DNA from: Candidatus Coprocola pullicola
GTDB lineage: Bacteria; Bacillota; Clostridia; Lachnospirales; Anaerotignaceae
DNA: 32,725 nt
NCBI GenBank assembly: GCA_018715395.1
Contig: DVLQ01000067.1
Span: 1 to 32,725 of the forward strand
Reading direction: 5' to 3'
The notes beneath the pieces were generated by a model, which ran no database searches, had not been told where the DNA came from, and saw only the letters and a program-made list of their open reading frames with translations. The position numbers were made by a program, and so were the translations under genes. Below are positions 32,304 through 32,725 of the stretch, piece by piece. Each line of letters starts with the position of its first letter. Positions within the stretch are counted from its first letter, which is position 1.

Positions 32304-32725
32304 TTTACTTTAAAACCAAATACAATAAAACATTCTCATAAATATTATCCGAATGCTCCCAAAAATACTTCTACTTAGCACAAATACGACTTTTCTATTC
32401 ATTTTTAGTGTCATTCTAGTTTGTCATAAATATTACTATTCATTTACTTTAGAACCAAATACAATAAAATCTTTTCATAAAGACTACCTAAAATGCTCCC
32501 AAAAATACTTCTACTTAGCACAAATATGACTTTTCTATTCATTTTTAGTGTCATTCTAGTTTGTCATAAATATCACTATCCATTTACTTTAGAACCAAAT
32601 CCAATAAAATCTTTCCATAAATAACTATCCGAATGCTCCCAAAAATACTTCTACTTAGCACAAATATGACTTTTCTATTCATTTTTAGTGTCATTCTAGT
32701 TTGTCATAAATATGACTATTCATTT
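32304..32725. repeat. Tandem direct repeats, period ~140 bp, continuing past the window
   Basis: Three full copies lie at 32304-32442 (139 bp), 32443-32582 (140 bp) and 32583-32722 (140 bp), with a fourth beginning at 32723. About 80 bp of each unit (ATGCTCCC through TTTGTCATAAATAT on the plus strand) is almost invariant; the rest varies more. On the minus strand each copy carries a 30-32 codon ORF starting MNRKV: 32402-32310, 32542-32444 and 32682-32584. No good SD precedes these ORFs. Confidence 0.9.

Noticed and set aside
32304-32725. CRISPR array
   Set aside because: The repeats are ~140 bp with no short repeat/unique spacer alternation and no cas genes are present in the window.

Overview
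The window comes from a low-GC Gram-positive bacterium, most likely a gut Clostridia/Lachnospiraceae-type Firmicute. The chromosomal genes are AT-rich, carry strong AGGAGG-type ribosome binding sites and canonical TTGACA/TATAAT promoters, have a LexA/DinR-type SOS box at recA, and encode an L27 with the N-terminal leader that Prp protease removes in Firmicutes. I cannot name the species from sequence alone.

Region 1 (1 to about 15,980) is the end of an integrated mobile element, more GC-rich and mosaic. It holds a replication/mobilisation block on the minus strand (truncated VapE-like helicase, CHC2 zinc-finger primase-like protein, MOBV-like relaxase, and an upstream region rich in hairpins and repeats that may be oriT). 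Next is a five-gene membrane/AAA+ operon (3250-8029) that I cannot match to a named system. Then come a decayed serine-recombinase remnant, an accessory block with an excisionase-like HTH protein, and a DUF6076-type zinc-ribbon protein. A three-gene short type II (E2-only) CBASS anti-phage operon follows: CD-NTase, E2-like protein with a SEC-C tail, and S-4TM pore-forming effector. An ABC-type AAA ATPase is transcribed divergently from it. The element appears to end inside the 3' end of rlmD, whose last ~94 codons differ in composition from the rest of the gene.

Region 2 (about 15,980 to 32,077) is ordinary chromosome: rlmD; a divergent S1-domain gene; the ribosome-assembly/NAD cluster rplU-prp-rpmA // obg-yhbY-nadD::yqeK-rsfS; a 935-aa TPR protein; and the classic rimO-pgsA-cinA-(DMT transporter)-recA-(lipoprotein)-recX cluster, nearly all on the minus strand.

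Region 3 (32,304 to the end) is a non-coding-looking array of ~140-bp tandem direct repeats running off the window; each copy contains a 30-32 codon ORF.

The best candidate for an undescribed system is the 3250-8029 operon: XRE regulator, a large membrane protein with an HNH-nuclease-like motif, a small single-pass membrane protein sharing its acidic C-terminal tail, a tail-anchored coiled-coil protein with an internal repeated motif, and a CbbX/SpoVK-type AAA+ ATPase. It has its own promoter, candidate operator and terminator, and sits near CBASS and other defence genes.
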